Assembly: GCA_028023455.1 (NCBI GenBank)
Contig: JAQFVV010000029.1
Location: 10,646,644-10,710,643, forward strand
DNA from: Epiperipatus broadwayi
Lineage: Eukaryota > Onychophora > Udeonychophora > Euonychophora > Peripatidae
DNA length: 64,000 nt
Direction: 5' to 3'
Under the pieces are notes generated by a model, which made no database searches, had not been told where the DNA came from, and was given only the letters and a program-made list of their open reading frames with translations. Each line of letters begins with the position of its first letter. Within the stretch, counting starts at the first letter, position 1. A program made the position numbers and the translations under genes. Below are positions 1-11,049 of the stretch, piece by piece.

Positions 1-594
1 ATGTAGAAAAAACAATGTCATTTCTTTTTTTTAAACAAAACTGAAGGGATTGAAGAGAGCATCTTTTCAATCCCTTCTCCTTCAACTCCGCACTAACACA
101 TGTAGTCACATTGTAATAACTAACTAATAATTTCCAAACTTTTCCTTTTATATTAATTTTAAGGATTCAGTTGATGTTACATCATCGATGATGATGATCC
201 TTCCGTTGAGGTCTGATTTCCCGATGGATTTCTCTCATTTGCTATTAGTTTCTATTTTTTCCTATCTGACCATTGCTTATACATTTAAATGCCCAAAGGC
301 TAATTCATTTAACTAATTAAACCAATCATTTCCATTTTTTGATTACTTAATGTGTTTTCCAAAATTAAAGATATATTTTTATCTCTAAATCTTTTTGTTT
401 TTAAAATACCTTTTCTATTTTTAATAAAGTTTTATTTTAATAATTTTTTTTCATCTGTGCGATTTTATATATATGAGTTTAGTATAGAATTTTAATTTTC
501 AATTTTTAATTCTTAAAAAGGAAGTTTTATTTGCGAACTTTTATTCTTTTCATGTTTACTAATAAAAAACAATGTAACATACGTATGTGCCCGT

Positions 595-1440
595 TACAAT
601 ATAAAAATCTTCTATTACTTCATCACTATGAAAACTTGTTGGGGCATAAACCTGAATTATCTGCATTTGGTATCTGCTATTAAGTTGTATAACTAATCTT
701 GCCACTCTTTCTGATACACCATCAATCTCCACAATATTGTTTTTCCACTTTTTATTTATAATGAATCCTACTCCACTTGTATTTCCAATATTTGTGCCTT
801 TATAATAAAATATGTCCACTTTTTAAATCAATTGTCTCTTCACCTTTTCTTCTAACTTCACAAAGTCCAATAATATCCCATTTAATATAACAGAGTTCTT
901 CTTCTCATTCTTGCAATCTTCCTTCACTTGAAAATGATCTGCAGTTGTAAGTACCTAAATAAAAAGTTGTCATCAAATGGCAGCCTGGGTCCGCAATCAG
1001 GGGATTCTTAGCACCCTCCACCTTCGGCCACCAACTGCTGTCTTTGTTGGTGACTTTACAGCCTCCTGGGAATAAGGGCCATGCTTTATTTTTGTCTGTC
1101 ATATTGTATATATGTATTGGAAAAATATTTATCATTTACACAAACATTCATTCTGCCTTATCAGGCACTGAGAAGAAAGACCATGACATTTCTTGATCTT
1201 AAACTCAGAGGTAAAAAGCCAATAAACTCACCACACTGGCTAATGTGTGTTGATGAGCAGCCCATCCATGTTCGTATACTATATGAATAAACACATAGTA
1301 ATAACAGCTGCAACAACAAGAACATATGGAGTGGACATTAGGAATTTGCCCTGCTTGGTTCTTTTAAGGCCTCCAAGAGGAATCAAAGGGTCCCCTTTCA
1401 GTTAATAGCAAACTCCTTTCTGCAGCCTAGATAAAGAGAT
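595..1440 (-). pseudogene. RTE-type LINE, 5' UTR and start of endonuclease (copy 1)
   Basis: The minus strand encodes the start of an RTE-clade endonuclease/reverse transcriptase. It reads through the segment GNTSGVGFIINKKW, then a run ending in IQVYAPTS, which is the beta-strand region of an exonuclease-endonuclease-phosphatase fold. The same DNA occurs in the same order on the plus strand at about 24440-25200 (copy 2), including about 400 bp of 5' untranslated sequence, so the two copies are one family. This copy keeps its 5' end and stops at about 595, inside the endonuclease. That is the reverse of the usual 5' truncation of LINEs and suggests a later deletion. Frames are broken, so it is dead. 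The RTE assignment rests on family knowledge of this endonuclease type; boundaries are approximate. Confidence 0.75.
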
Positions 1441-2116
1441 ATGTATTTAAATAAGAAGACACTCTGTACATGTTCTAATATAAAAACACTGTTTCAATTC
1501 TTAATATTAATTGGCTTTTAAAATTATAATTCATTCTATATGACATAATAAAATTTAAAAAATATATACTATGAGTTTATTTATATTCTCTGAAGGCCTT
1601 TAATGGTGTCCAGAAGTTTCAATAGTCAGCCTTTTTTTTTCCCGAGCATTTTTTATTCACCTCCAGTTATTAAACACAAATTGAAATTAAATAACTTGAA
1701 TGAAATAGATGTTTTTTTCAACCATTAGTTCCATATTCAACTATCAGGCACAATATTCCCAATAATTAATTTTTTTTATATAAGAAATATGTATTTTGTC
1801 TGTGTTTCAATGCATATATAAAGTAATGTGTAGCATTGGAGTCTCTCAAAATTAGGTTTGGTTGATTATCAGATAGGTAAGGTTAATTAATGTTGATAAT
1901 TCTCAATTCAATTCAACTTCTAGAATTTCTTAACTTCAAAAGCCATTCTGCTTTACATCACCAGTTATTCAAACTCAACTAATGTGGAGAAAACTTCCTT
2001 TTATTTGAAGCTGATTTTCTACAATAACCTCAGTTAAATAAATCTCATTGTTTATAGTAAATGCAATGAAATTTATAAACACACAATAGAAATTTTCCTT
2101 CTTTTTCCTTTTTTTT
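1441..2116. other. AT-rich spacer, no feature seen
   Basis: Low-complexity AT-rich sequence with poly-T runs. No reading frame with recognisable similarity and no clear repeat structure was seen. Confidence 0.5.
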
Positions 2117-2213
2117 TTCCATGTGTCAAAGCATTGGCTGGGAAGCAAACCCGTTGAACCCGTGACAACTGCTTGTAATGCAGCTGTGCAGATCACTTGA
2201 CCCCCAATGCTTG
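2117..2213 (-). repeat. Family D short tRNA-derived SINE, copy 1
   Basis: Read on the minus strand this is a tRNA-like unit of about 95 nt. It has an A-box-like segment (GGTCAAGTG type), an anticodon-arm-like hairpin, and a B-box-like segment before a conserved GATGCTATGACAC-type end, then A-rich sequence (poly-T on the plus strand). Three better copies lie near 35.4, 39.5 and 46.4 kb. This one is diverged (the conserved 'catagca' reads 'caaagca') and I see no clear target-site duplication. Confidence 0.55.
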
Positions 2214-3654
2214 GTATTAAAAAAACAAGATTATAACCTAAAATATAATTGTTCTGTCTTTTAATTTACATTTATCAAAATCAAAAAATAGTCTCAATTA
2301 GTACAATTTAAAATACCACTCTTAATCCTTTAAAAAAACAATTAGATTGTGTGCACAACTTTTTCTTTCTTTAATAAATTAAAAACTTGACATTTTTGTC
2401 AAAGTTTTAAAAAAAGTTAATTAAAATATTTACATCAGAGATCTTATTTTAAATTTAATTTGAAATAATTTGTAATATTTCAAAAAGACCAAGAAATATT
2501 ATTTGATCAATATTTCAATTATTTCAGATTTTATTTTAAATTATTGTATGTGTAAATTTTGTTAGTTCTACTTTTCCTTTTATGCTTTAAAATATCTATG
2601 CACCTCCTTCTAAGATTTCACATACACTGTTGTGTGCCATTGGACCAATCCATCATATGATTGTTTATGAGTATTTGATGTGAAATTTCTTCTGTATGAT
2701 TTAAACCTACCCTTATAAAATTTGAAAAAAAAAAGCTAAGAAGAAGGTCTGTTATAACCACACTGAAACATTAGCTACATTTAGGTTATTAAATGCTTTT
2801 ATTGAAGTTGGAAAATCAGTTTATTTGTTAACTTTTAATCTTTGTCAGGTTAAAATAAAATTTTAAAATCAAGATTTAATATATTTAAATTCAAGAGTTG
2901 CTTGAAAATTGATATATAACTAAGTTATAACAGCCTAATCCATTTGAAACACTTATCTTTTCAGAATGTCAACTAGTTTCATAAATATGGAACAAAAGAA
3001 GGAAAAATATTAAAAATATTTAATAACTTCACATATCACAGTTAACAATTGTTCTTCAAATTTTGATTTGTTTTAAATAATAAACACAAGAGGGCAGTAT
3101 AAATATTTTTTCTTTCAATTTAATAACATTTTTTTAAACATTTTAATTAAACTCTTAATGTACATATCATATTTAATATGTGTACATAATTACATATATA
3201 TATATATAATAAATCAGTAATTAAGTTTTCTATTTAAAATTGTTTGATAGTTTTTATTTTATAAGAATTGTTTAAAAAAAAAAACTAAACTAGAAAACTT
3301 GGCATTATTTAAAAAGTTAAATAAAACCTCAAAATAATGATTTAAACAATGATCATAATTTTTTTCTTTAGCATTTTAAAAAAAAAACAATTACTTTAAA
3401 ATAAAAACAAAAAACTGTCAAATAATTTTAAATAAAAAACTTGGATACTGATTTATTATACACATATAATTATATACATATCACATACTAAATCAAATAT
3501 ATATATATTAAGGGTATATATACGGCAAAAATATATAATCATTTATATACTCTATATATACAATATTGATTCAAAGTAAAATTGTATGTATAAATAAAGT
3601 TCATTTACCAAGTACACACATGTATTATTATGCACACATACTAAATATGATATA
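2214..3654. other. AT-rich spacer with TA-rich runs
   Basis: Nothing beyond low-complexity AT-rich sequence and short TA repeats (for example near 3195 and 3500). No supported gene. Confidence 0.5.
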
Positions 3655-4400
3655 ATCATTAAAAAACAGTCAACATTTAAACAATCCCAAAATCAATAAC
3701 AATTGACAATTTCAAACTGTTGCCAAGGCAACTTCATTTTAACAATAAAGGTGGAATTCCACCTTTAATTAAAGATATTTATTTAGACACTAAAGATTGC
3801 AACTTGACCACAGATATTGAAATTGACTATTTATTAATCTACATTCAGAATAGGTTATATTTACCTATTTAAAAAGATTTATTTAAACTTCTTTATATCA
3901 ATAATTTCAATCTCTGTGGTCCAGTTGCAAACTTTAATATCTATATAAGTATATCAGACCATTAATAAAGGTGGGATTCCACATTTATTGTGAAGGTTGC
4001 CTTGACAACAGTTTAAAATTGTCGATTGTTATTGATATTGAAAGTGTCTAAGTATTGATTGGTTTTTAATGATTACTTACAAATCTATTTAGCCTTAAGC
4101 ATTATTACATTTATTGTTTAAATAATACTTTGGGTGCAATTTGAAATTTATAATTGCAGTTTGTAATATTATAATTGACTATTTATTAGTCTACATTCAG
4201 AGTAGATTGTATTTATCTGTTTAAAGAGGTTTATTTAAACTTCTTTGTATCAATAATTTAAATCTTTGTGGTTAAGTTGCAATCTTTAGTGTCTACCAAC
4301 AGTCTGAAATTGTCGATTGTTATTGATATCAGTTTTGTCTAAGTGTTGACTGGTTTTTAATGATTACTTGCAAACCCATTTAATCTTGAGCACTATTACA
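3655..4400. repeat. Fold-back element with direct partial duplication
   Basis: About 3655-3850 is repeated in inverse orientation at about 3890-4075. Paired landmarks are 'caataacaattgacaatttcaaactgttgcc' on the left against its complement near 4000-4030, and the 'aaaggtggaattccac' blocks near 3748 and 3968. The right arm is then partly repeated in direct orientation at about 4145-4400. There is no coding capacity. It resembles a fold-back or MITE-like element followed by a tandem duplication. I cannot assign a superfamily and see no clear target duplication. Confidence 0.6.
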
Positions 4401-4439
4401 AGTATAACCTATTTTGGCCATGAATATGGGGGAAAACCT

Positions 4440-5080
4440 CGAAAGTAATAGGCCTAGATTAATTTGATTTGTTTTTGGTTACTACTAACAGCTTCTTCTT
4501 CAGTGGGTTAAATCGCTTATATATGCAATTATTATTTATGTAAATATGATATATACATAAGGAATATACATTTTAACTTATAGCAGAAATATCTAGCGAT
4601 ATATATATCAACTATAAGTGTCCGTTCAATTTAAAGTAGAATATTATTTTACATTTTCATTTACTGTGAGAATACTAAAAACTTAAAAATAATAGAAATA
4701 AATAATTTTTTTAAAATATTAAATGCCTTTAGTGTTTGTGCACTATTTTAAGGAATTGACTTTATTATTTTCTAGATCCCCCCCCCCCATGTTTTTATTC
4801 CAAGTTAAATCTAATCTAATTGAAGAAACTTTTTTTTTAATTTCTTTTAAGTGCACAGTCAATAAAAGCTTTTAATATGAATTTTTTTTATCTCTATTAC
4901 TTTTTTATAAATTATTTTTTTAATTTCCACTACATCACTGTGAAGAAATAAAGCAGCCTGTTTAGTTTCTTTCTAGTTTTAAATCATACACAGATTTTCC
5001 TGTTAAATAATCTCAAACAATAATCTTTTATCCATGAAATTATTTAATATATAAATATAAAACATTCCTGGTGATTAATA
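4440..5080. other. AT-rich spacer
   Basis: Low-complexity sequence including a nine-base C run near 4780. No supported feature. Confidence 0.45.
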
Positions 5081-5086
5081 TTATGT

Positions 5087-5181
5087 AATACATTGAGATT
5101 AATACTCAAACTACCTACTGGTTTATTAATTAAATGAAATATTTAATGAATCAGTAGTCTGAATATTAATCTTGATGTATT
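5087..5181. repeat. Imperfect palindrome
   Basis: 'aatacattgagattaatact' on the left is mirrored by 'gaatattaatcttgatgtatt' on the right, around an AT-rich centre. It directly abuts the next fold-back and may be part of it. Confidence 0.5.
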
Positions 5182-5184
5182 CAT

Positions 5185-5665
5185 ATATATATATCTTCAT
5201 TTGAAGATTGTTATGAACTTATAAATATTGAAAGTTTTTAATGAGATTTTTTTATGTACTTTTCTAAATACAGTTCAGCTATGATGTAACCAAGCAAGTA
5301 ACTAATCAAAAAATTGGTAATGCAAACTGAAGTCACCATTGTACATAGCTTTTTATGAGAGAAGTTTGTTTACTTGTGAAAATATTTGAGAAATTGTGAT
5401 ACTTCTAACTTTCACACATATAATATATTAAAGTTTAATAAACCTGCCTTATTTAAAATTAAAGAGAAAGTTAAAAGTGGGATTGCACTTTTAACTTATC
5501 TGGATCGGACAAATAAATACTATCATTAGATGATATGATTTCAATCTCAGTCAGTTTTTAACTGATTGTTTGCTTGGTTACATCAAAACTGAATTATATC
5601 TAGCAAAGTATATAAGAAAATCTCATTAAAATGATCAAATATATATATGAAGAAATATCAATTCC
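5185..5665. repeat. Fold-back element, about 480 bp
   Basis: The left arm (about 5205-5310) contains 'tttttaatgagat' and 'gatgtaaccaagcaagta'. The right arm (about 5560-5660) contains the complements 'atctcattaaaa' and 'ttgcttggttacatc'. The ends carry matching 'tatatatcttcat' and 'atgaagaaatatc' motifs. Arms are diverged and the centre is AT-rich with no coding potential. Probably an old MITE or inverted-dimer repeat; family not recognised. Confidence 0.55.
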
Positions 5666-6118
5666 AATCATCATATGTAACGTGTTCTTTATTAGAGCTG
5701 CCATATTACATGGAAAAAAAAGACAAATAATTTTACAGTATACATGAATATCAGGAATAACTTTCTTTATCAAATGCCTTAGAGCCTGACAACAATTCAC
5801 ACAAATACAACAATTAATGAAAGTATTCATGAAATATATATATACTGCCGAGCCATTTCACAATTTTGCTATACAGTAAAAATAAATTGCGCATAGTGAT
5901 TGGAGCTGACAACTCTTCTTATTTACATTCCATTCTGTATCCATCTGTTATATACATAAATATTAAGTGATTAAATGCCACATGAATATGTAAATTATTA
6001 ACATTATTTATTTAAAACAGGCAAAACTCACTATATATATTGCCACACACAGCAAGCTATAGAGTAATCAATGGATGCCAGAAGGCTTGTGCATAAAATC
6101 CCCATCTAGTCCCTATTC

Positions 6119-6177
6119 ATCCAATATCTCCAGATTAGTTTCTGGCTTATGGCCTTCATCAGTGAGGTGCCTTGGAT
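6119..6177 (-). ncRNA. Hammerhead ribozyme remnant, left arm of A1
   Basis: On the minus strand the core reads CTGATGA, stem II AGGC/GCCA, then GAAA. Stem III is damaged (CTAATC instead of CTAGTC), and stem I has mismatches next to the core (ACCTCA against TGGAGA). A decayed copy of the family A ribozyme. Confidence 0.5.
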
Positions 6178-6304
6178 CTGAGAGCACTGCACCTAGATCT
6201 TAGGATCTAATGCAACCCTCCAGCAACCACCTTTTATCTCCATTTAACTACAAAACTATGAGTCTTAATGTTTTCAATCCAAGATCTAGGTGCAGTGCTC
6301 TCAG

Positions 6305-6363
6305 ATCCAAGACTCCTCACTGACGAAGGCCGTAAGCCAGAAACTAGTCTGGGGATATTGGAT
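6305..6363 (+). ncRNA. Type I hammerhead ribozyme motif, right arm of A1
   Basis: Stem I: ATCCAA pairs with TTGGAT and TCCTCA pairs with TGGGGA (one G-U), separated by an internal loop (GAC against TA). Core: CTGACGA, stem II AGGC-CGTAA-GCCA (three G-C/C-G pairs, A-A at the base), GAAA, a minimal helix III (CTAG), then TC. Cleavage would fall after that C. Very short helix III is known from Penelope-associated and retrozyme hammerheads, some of which act as dimers. Activity is inferred, not shown. Confidence 0.7.
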
Positions 6364-6529
6364 GAATAGGCACTAGATGGGGATTTTATGCACAAGCCTT
6401 CTGGCATCCATTGATTACTCTCTAGCTTGCTGTGTGTGGCAATATATATAGTGAGTTTTGCCTGTTTTAACAACAGTTATACACAAGCATAAGAGGAGGT
6501 GGTCATGTGATGTTTATTATTTATTTACA

Positions 6530-8430
6530 CTGTCATAGAAATTTAAGGTCCTATACATAGCAAAGGTTGAAGAAAAATAAACTAAATCTTTGCAGAACAT
6601 GTATTTCTGTCAATCAAAATGATTTCATTAACTGTCAAAAAATCAATTGAGATCACACCAAACAACAATTTAGTTTCTAATTAAATAAACTGATGACATT
6701 TGATTTGCAATTAAAGTTTAAATGTGAATTTTAACAGTAATTTAACTAAAGCCTCATTTGCATTGGTTTAATATATTAATGAACAAGCTACAGCGTTGTA
6801 TAAACCATCTTATTTTTAAATAATCTTGCCTTCAAATAGTCATACCATATAATAATCAAAAAAGCAAGTCATATACAATGTGACATTATTTTTATAAATA
6901 TATAATCTATTATCATTATTTAAGCTTTCGGTGGAAATTTATAAAAACCTATGTCTTATATCCGAATATTAGATTAATTTCTACAGATGACATAAATAAA
7001 TAACGATAACCGATTATATATATATAAGTACATAATATATAATACGACTATCACTCTGAAATTGAATATGAATTAATATAAATCAAGATCTCTCTTATTC
7101 TGACCAACTACTGAAAAGTTTAAATGAAATGAAATACAAACACAGTAGCCATGGTTTTAAATGCACAGCACTTCATCAGCGGTTCTATAATCTAAACATA
7201 ATCTTTTACAATCCAATAGTTTTACAGCTTAATGTTTTAGTAATTGACTGGAATAGAAATTTCGTAATTTTAATTTATGAAATGTAAATATTAGAATAAG
7301 CTAAAAACATTTGCACACTTACACAAAAAAATGCAAAATTGATTTTAAAATGAAACAAACTTCTGATAAAAAGTAGTCGCAAAAGTTTAAAACAACAACC
7401 ATGCTGCGAATAAAACTTTAATTGATGTTTAAATTTAAAAAAGACATCCTTCTTTTTCTCAAAAAATTTAAGAATGATTATCATTGTTTTTTTAAAACCA
7501 AATTTTCTTTTTTTATAGATGATACCAAATTTTAAATATCAATTATAAGGCAAAACTAAGATTGTTCCTTAATTACCCATACAATGATTTAAAAAAGAAA
7601 CTTATGAACTTGAAAATTCTCAAAAATATTTTGACAAATACGTACTTTTTTTTTGTATCAATTACTGCATTTGGAAATAAAATTTAAAAAGTCACATGCT
7701 GTTAATTTAAAAAAAATACTTTTAAATTTTTGAAAGAAGAAAAAACACGATGATGTTAAAGAAATTTAAGAGTACAATAGTTTTAATTAACTGGAAGAAA
7801 AAAAAGCTTAATTGTCTTTTTCCTTTAAACAAATGTGTGGTAATTTTTTTTAAAGTTAAAGAATAGAATGGGGGGGGGGGGCACACAATAAAAGTTGAAC
7901 TTTTGTACTTATTATTTTTTATTTAAATATGTACGTAAATAAAGTACAATATTAATATTTATGCATAAATTAAATGTATTTAATATCCATACATAAAAAT
8001 AAACATAACAGTGTTATCTAACTGGTTAAATGATACTAACATTATTTTTATGGAAATTTGAACCCTGTTGTTTCCTATTTATTTATTAAGCATATAGATT
8101 TAGACATTTTATCTATAAACAAGATAATGAAACTCCAGTTGCGTCTGGAAAGATCAGATTCCGAAGGCTTTATTATAGGATCTAGAATTATAAATTTCCA
8201 CCATAATTTATCGATTGTATATTCTTGGCTGAACGTTAAAAAAAAGAAGTCTTAATTTGAATTAAGTCTTAGGTGGTAAAATTATATCTTGAATTATTGA
8301 CAGGTCTAATGTGCATCTGTGAGGCAATCTCTTCTCATATTTGGTAAAAAGATATGTGGAAAAACAAGAAGCTATATAGACTTAAGTGTAGCAATAATAG
8401 TTCTCATGTAAATACTTAATTGAGTATCCA
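6530..8430. other. AT-rich spacer, no gene seen
   Basis: Long low-complexity stretch with poly-A/T runs and a G run near 7871. Short open frames exist but show no recognisable family signature. Confidence 0.45.
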
Positions 8431-8439
8431 GAAGTTTAG

Positions 8440-9060
8440 TGTGAGAACTTTTTCTCCAAACTCAGCTAGCTTTCCAAGGAAATTATTTAGGTTATGATAT
8501 GATTCCCTGTTGTTTAAATGAGAAACTGAATATACGGTATATTGGATTAGAAAAAAGACTCCAGGTTTTGATAAGCAATTCCAATTTTTTCAAATTTTAT
8601 TCAGACTTTTCTAATCCATGAAAGGATTTCTTTTGAGAATACAAAGCAATATGGTCAACATAGATTAATATTCTGCCTTCCATTTCTGGAAGATCACTGA
8701 TGAATATATTAAATAAAACAGGTGAATGAAGTAAATATCTATGGCAGACAAATTTGTAAAAATATGTATCTATTATGATAATAACTTAGTATCCATTGAT
8801 TTTTTTCTATTGGAGAGGATTTTGTCAAGTAAATTAATGATTTCCCTGCATTTAAGAATTTTAGAAACTTTTAGAAGACTATTTTTCTAAGCAGAATAAG
8901 CTGAGATCATAATAAAGATATTACCAGTTTTAATTTTTTTAAAAACCTTCTCATGTGAGTTGTTAAAGATAAAACTTGTTCATAACAGTTTCTTCCTGGC
9001 ATAAAACAAGTGTTATATAGGAAGCTGACTTTCAACTTTTGTAAATGTCTTGCAGAATTA
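8440..9060 (-). pseudogene. Decayed jockey/CR1-like LINE reverse transcriptase
   Basis: The minus strand between about 9040 and 8440 can be read, with frame changes, as a non-LTR reverse transcriptase. In order it shows a segment like FMPGRNCYEQVLSLTTHMR (the conserved 'PGRST..QLLRL' region), a segment like SPVLFNIFISDLPEMEGR, then LIYVDHIALYS, which is the catalytic YADDIALY box with the second Asp changed to His. Order and spacing fit the jockey/CR1 group. Several stops and frameshifts, no intact frame. Endonuclease and 3' tail were not recognised. The assignment comes from motif order, not a database search. Confidence 0.55.
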
Positions 9061-9535
9061 ACTTTTCTTAAATTCTATATTAGAACAAGATAGATTTCAA
9101 CTATAGAATTCAGAGTCCAAGAATGACTAGATTTGATTTAGATTAATTATGGGTAGCTCAGCAGGTAATATTAATAATAATAATTGCAAAAAACCTTAGG
9201 TTTTGGTTGCATGACAGTTCCAAAGATTGATATCAAACTCTAACAAATTATGTAGAAATATTTCTTCAAAGGTAATTTTTTTCAAAGATATGAACTGATC
9301 TAATTATGATAAATAGCGTTTATATAAAAATTTCCAAGTGTGCGACATTATGAATAACAAAAATTGTTTTTTTTTTAATTAGTGTTATAATACAATAAAA
9401 ATGGTGACCATCCAACTATGTTTTAAAGAGGTTAGAAATAATGTATTAGTAAATCCTACCATAAATTCAAAAAATACATATGCAAAAATAGCAAAAACCA
9501 ACTCCAAAAATCCCAAATTATAAAAACCACAATAA

Positions 9536-10700
9536 ATGATACAAAAAAATCTTGAATTAATAAGCCAAGGCAATGACCCCCCCCCCACCACTACCACCAC
9601 AATAATGACAGCAGATATGCTAGAAAGTTTTGGGGATAGGTTCAACAATACCATTCCAAGAGGACTTTTTGTTTCATTGCCCCTTTTCTCCTCAAGATTT
9701 ATAGTTCTAGCAGCCAAAGACAATCACTGTTCATTATACAGATTTTATAGGGCACTACTATATTAAGCTCTCAGCTTGCATGCACCATCCCAATTCTAGA
9801 CATCTTGCCATTGAGTTCCAGAGTGTGAGCCAAAATGACCATTTCAGAACTAGTATCAAAACACTATCCAACTTTGTGCTTGCTGCTGTAGATGAAAACC
9901 ACTAGAACTTCATCACTGGTATCTTCAGAAACTCATACTTCACTTATACCATTGAAGATTTTCAACAAATGATGGAGCTATTTGGAAGAGTGATCACATT
10001 ACAACCCATACACCTGAAAGATACCTCCATTCCAGTTTACAGCTACAACTATGAGTTTGTCAACTCAACAAATATATAGGACAGTTACTATTTCCCACTC
10101 AAATCACTGACCAAGAGGCTATGCTCTGCCTCTGCATATAAGATCTAAAGGCAAAATGCTTCTTCTATGGACAGTCTCATCCTTTAGCTACACAATGTGA
10201 TACCATCAAATTCTCACAATGTGATCAAATGGATAATCAGGTCACTTAATGCATTCACAATTAAAGTTATACCACTGATATTAATATACACACTTTTAAC
10301 CTAAAAACAGACAATTTGTCTTCATCCAACTATATCACTACAGCAAAGCGTAAATGTCAGCGCAATAGATCTTACTATAAACTGACCTGATCATGCCTTC
10401 ATCACACATGAAAGCACTAGTCAGCCAAATATAGACTACAATGACAACCCAATATGTATGCAAATTAACAAACAACCTATTGAGATGGAACCAATTGAAG
10501 ACAACAGAATATCACAGCTACCTGCTCCAAAGATTAAAACTTTATGCAGTTCTTCAGATACTCCCTCTAAAATAATAAATAAGACTGCTTGCTACTCATA
10601 TTATGGACAGTCTGAAACCCACCTATTGAAGACCATTCTCAGGGGGAAAAAGATGTGGATGGGCATACAAGAACTATAAGTCAAGAAAGGCAAAAATGAT
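9536..10700 (+). pseudogene. L1/Tx1-like LINE, ORF1-like remnant (copy A)
   Basis: Plus-strand sequence with the A/C-rich, T/G-poor composition that continues through the LINE below. At 10157-10198 it encodes KCFFYGQSHPLATQC, a CCHC zinc knuckle with the second Cys changed to Tyr. A related KTACYSYYGQSETHLL lies at about 10580-10630. Zinc knuckles in the first ORF are typical of Tx1-like and related LINEs, where this protein binds element RNA. Many stops interrupt it. The start is uncertain; the first open segment begins near 9536 with a Thr-rich stretch coded by CCA/ACC repeats. It lies directly upstream of the endonuclease remnant. Confidence 0.5.
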
Positions 10701-11049
10701 AATCCAGAGCTCAGTCAATTGCCATCATCTGATAACTTTCTCAGTGACTTAATACTCTTGGATGTTGGCCCTCCACAGCTCAGCCACATGGATTCATCTG
10801 CCTGCAGTCTGAATAATGACCATAAATTAACTATATGACACTACACATAAATGTAATATCACTCAAGCCAATATACTTAATACCATTCATATCAAGAAAG
10901 CAACACTGCAAAAATTTATCCTAGTCAATGACAGTGAATAGCTAAGATACTTAAGATTTGAACCCTTCCTAGTACCTGATTTTTAATAGTCAACAGTTTG
11001 TAAATAATGAGATCCATGTAAAACTATATCCACTTACATATATATTATA

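Larger units (their letters stand above)
6015..6515 (-). mobile_element. Family A inverted-dimer retroelement, copy A1
   Basis: A 501-bp insertion flanked by an exact 12-bp target-site duplication (attatttattta at 6003-6014 and 6516-6527). Read on the minus strand it begins with a leader of about 45 nt (taaacatcacatgaccacc...), then an antisense copy of the family's 3' half, then a loop that still holds family body sequence (about 6200-6285), then the sense 3' half ending in aaacaggcaaaactc. The two arms match for about 180 bp. Both arms contain hammerhead-like sequence (see 6119-6177 and 6305-6363). Of all copies here this keeps the most body sequence in its loop, so it looks closest to the original inverted dimer. 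No protein is encoded; mobilisation in trans is inferred. Confidence 0.8.

Noticed and set aside
7140-7185. CTGATGA followed by a stem and AAAACC on the minus strand near 7.17 kb
   Set aside because: Stem II is plausible, but stem I does not form and GAAA and the cleavage U are missing; a single copy.
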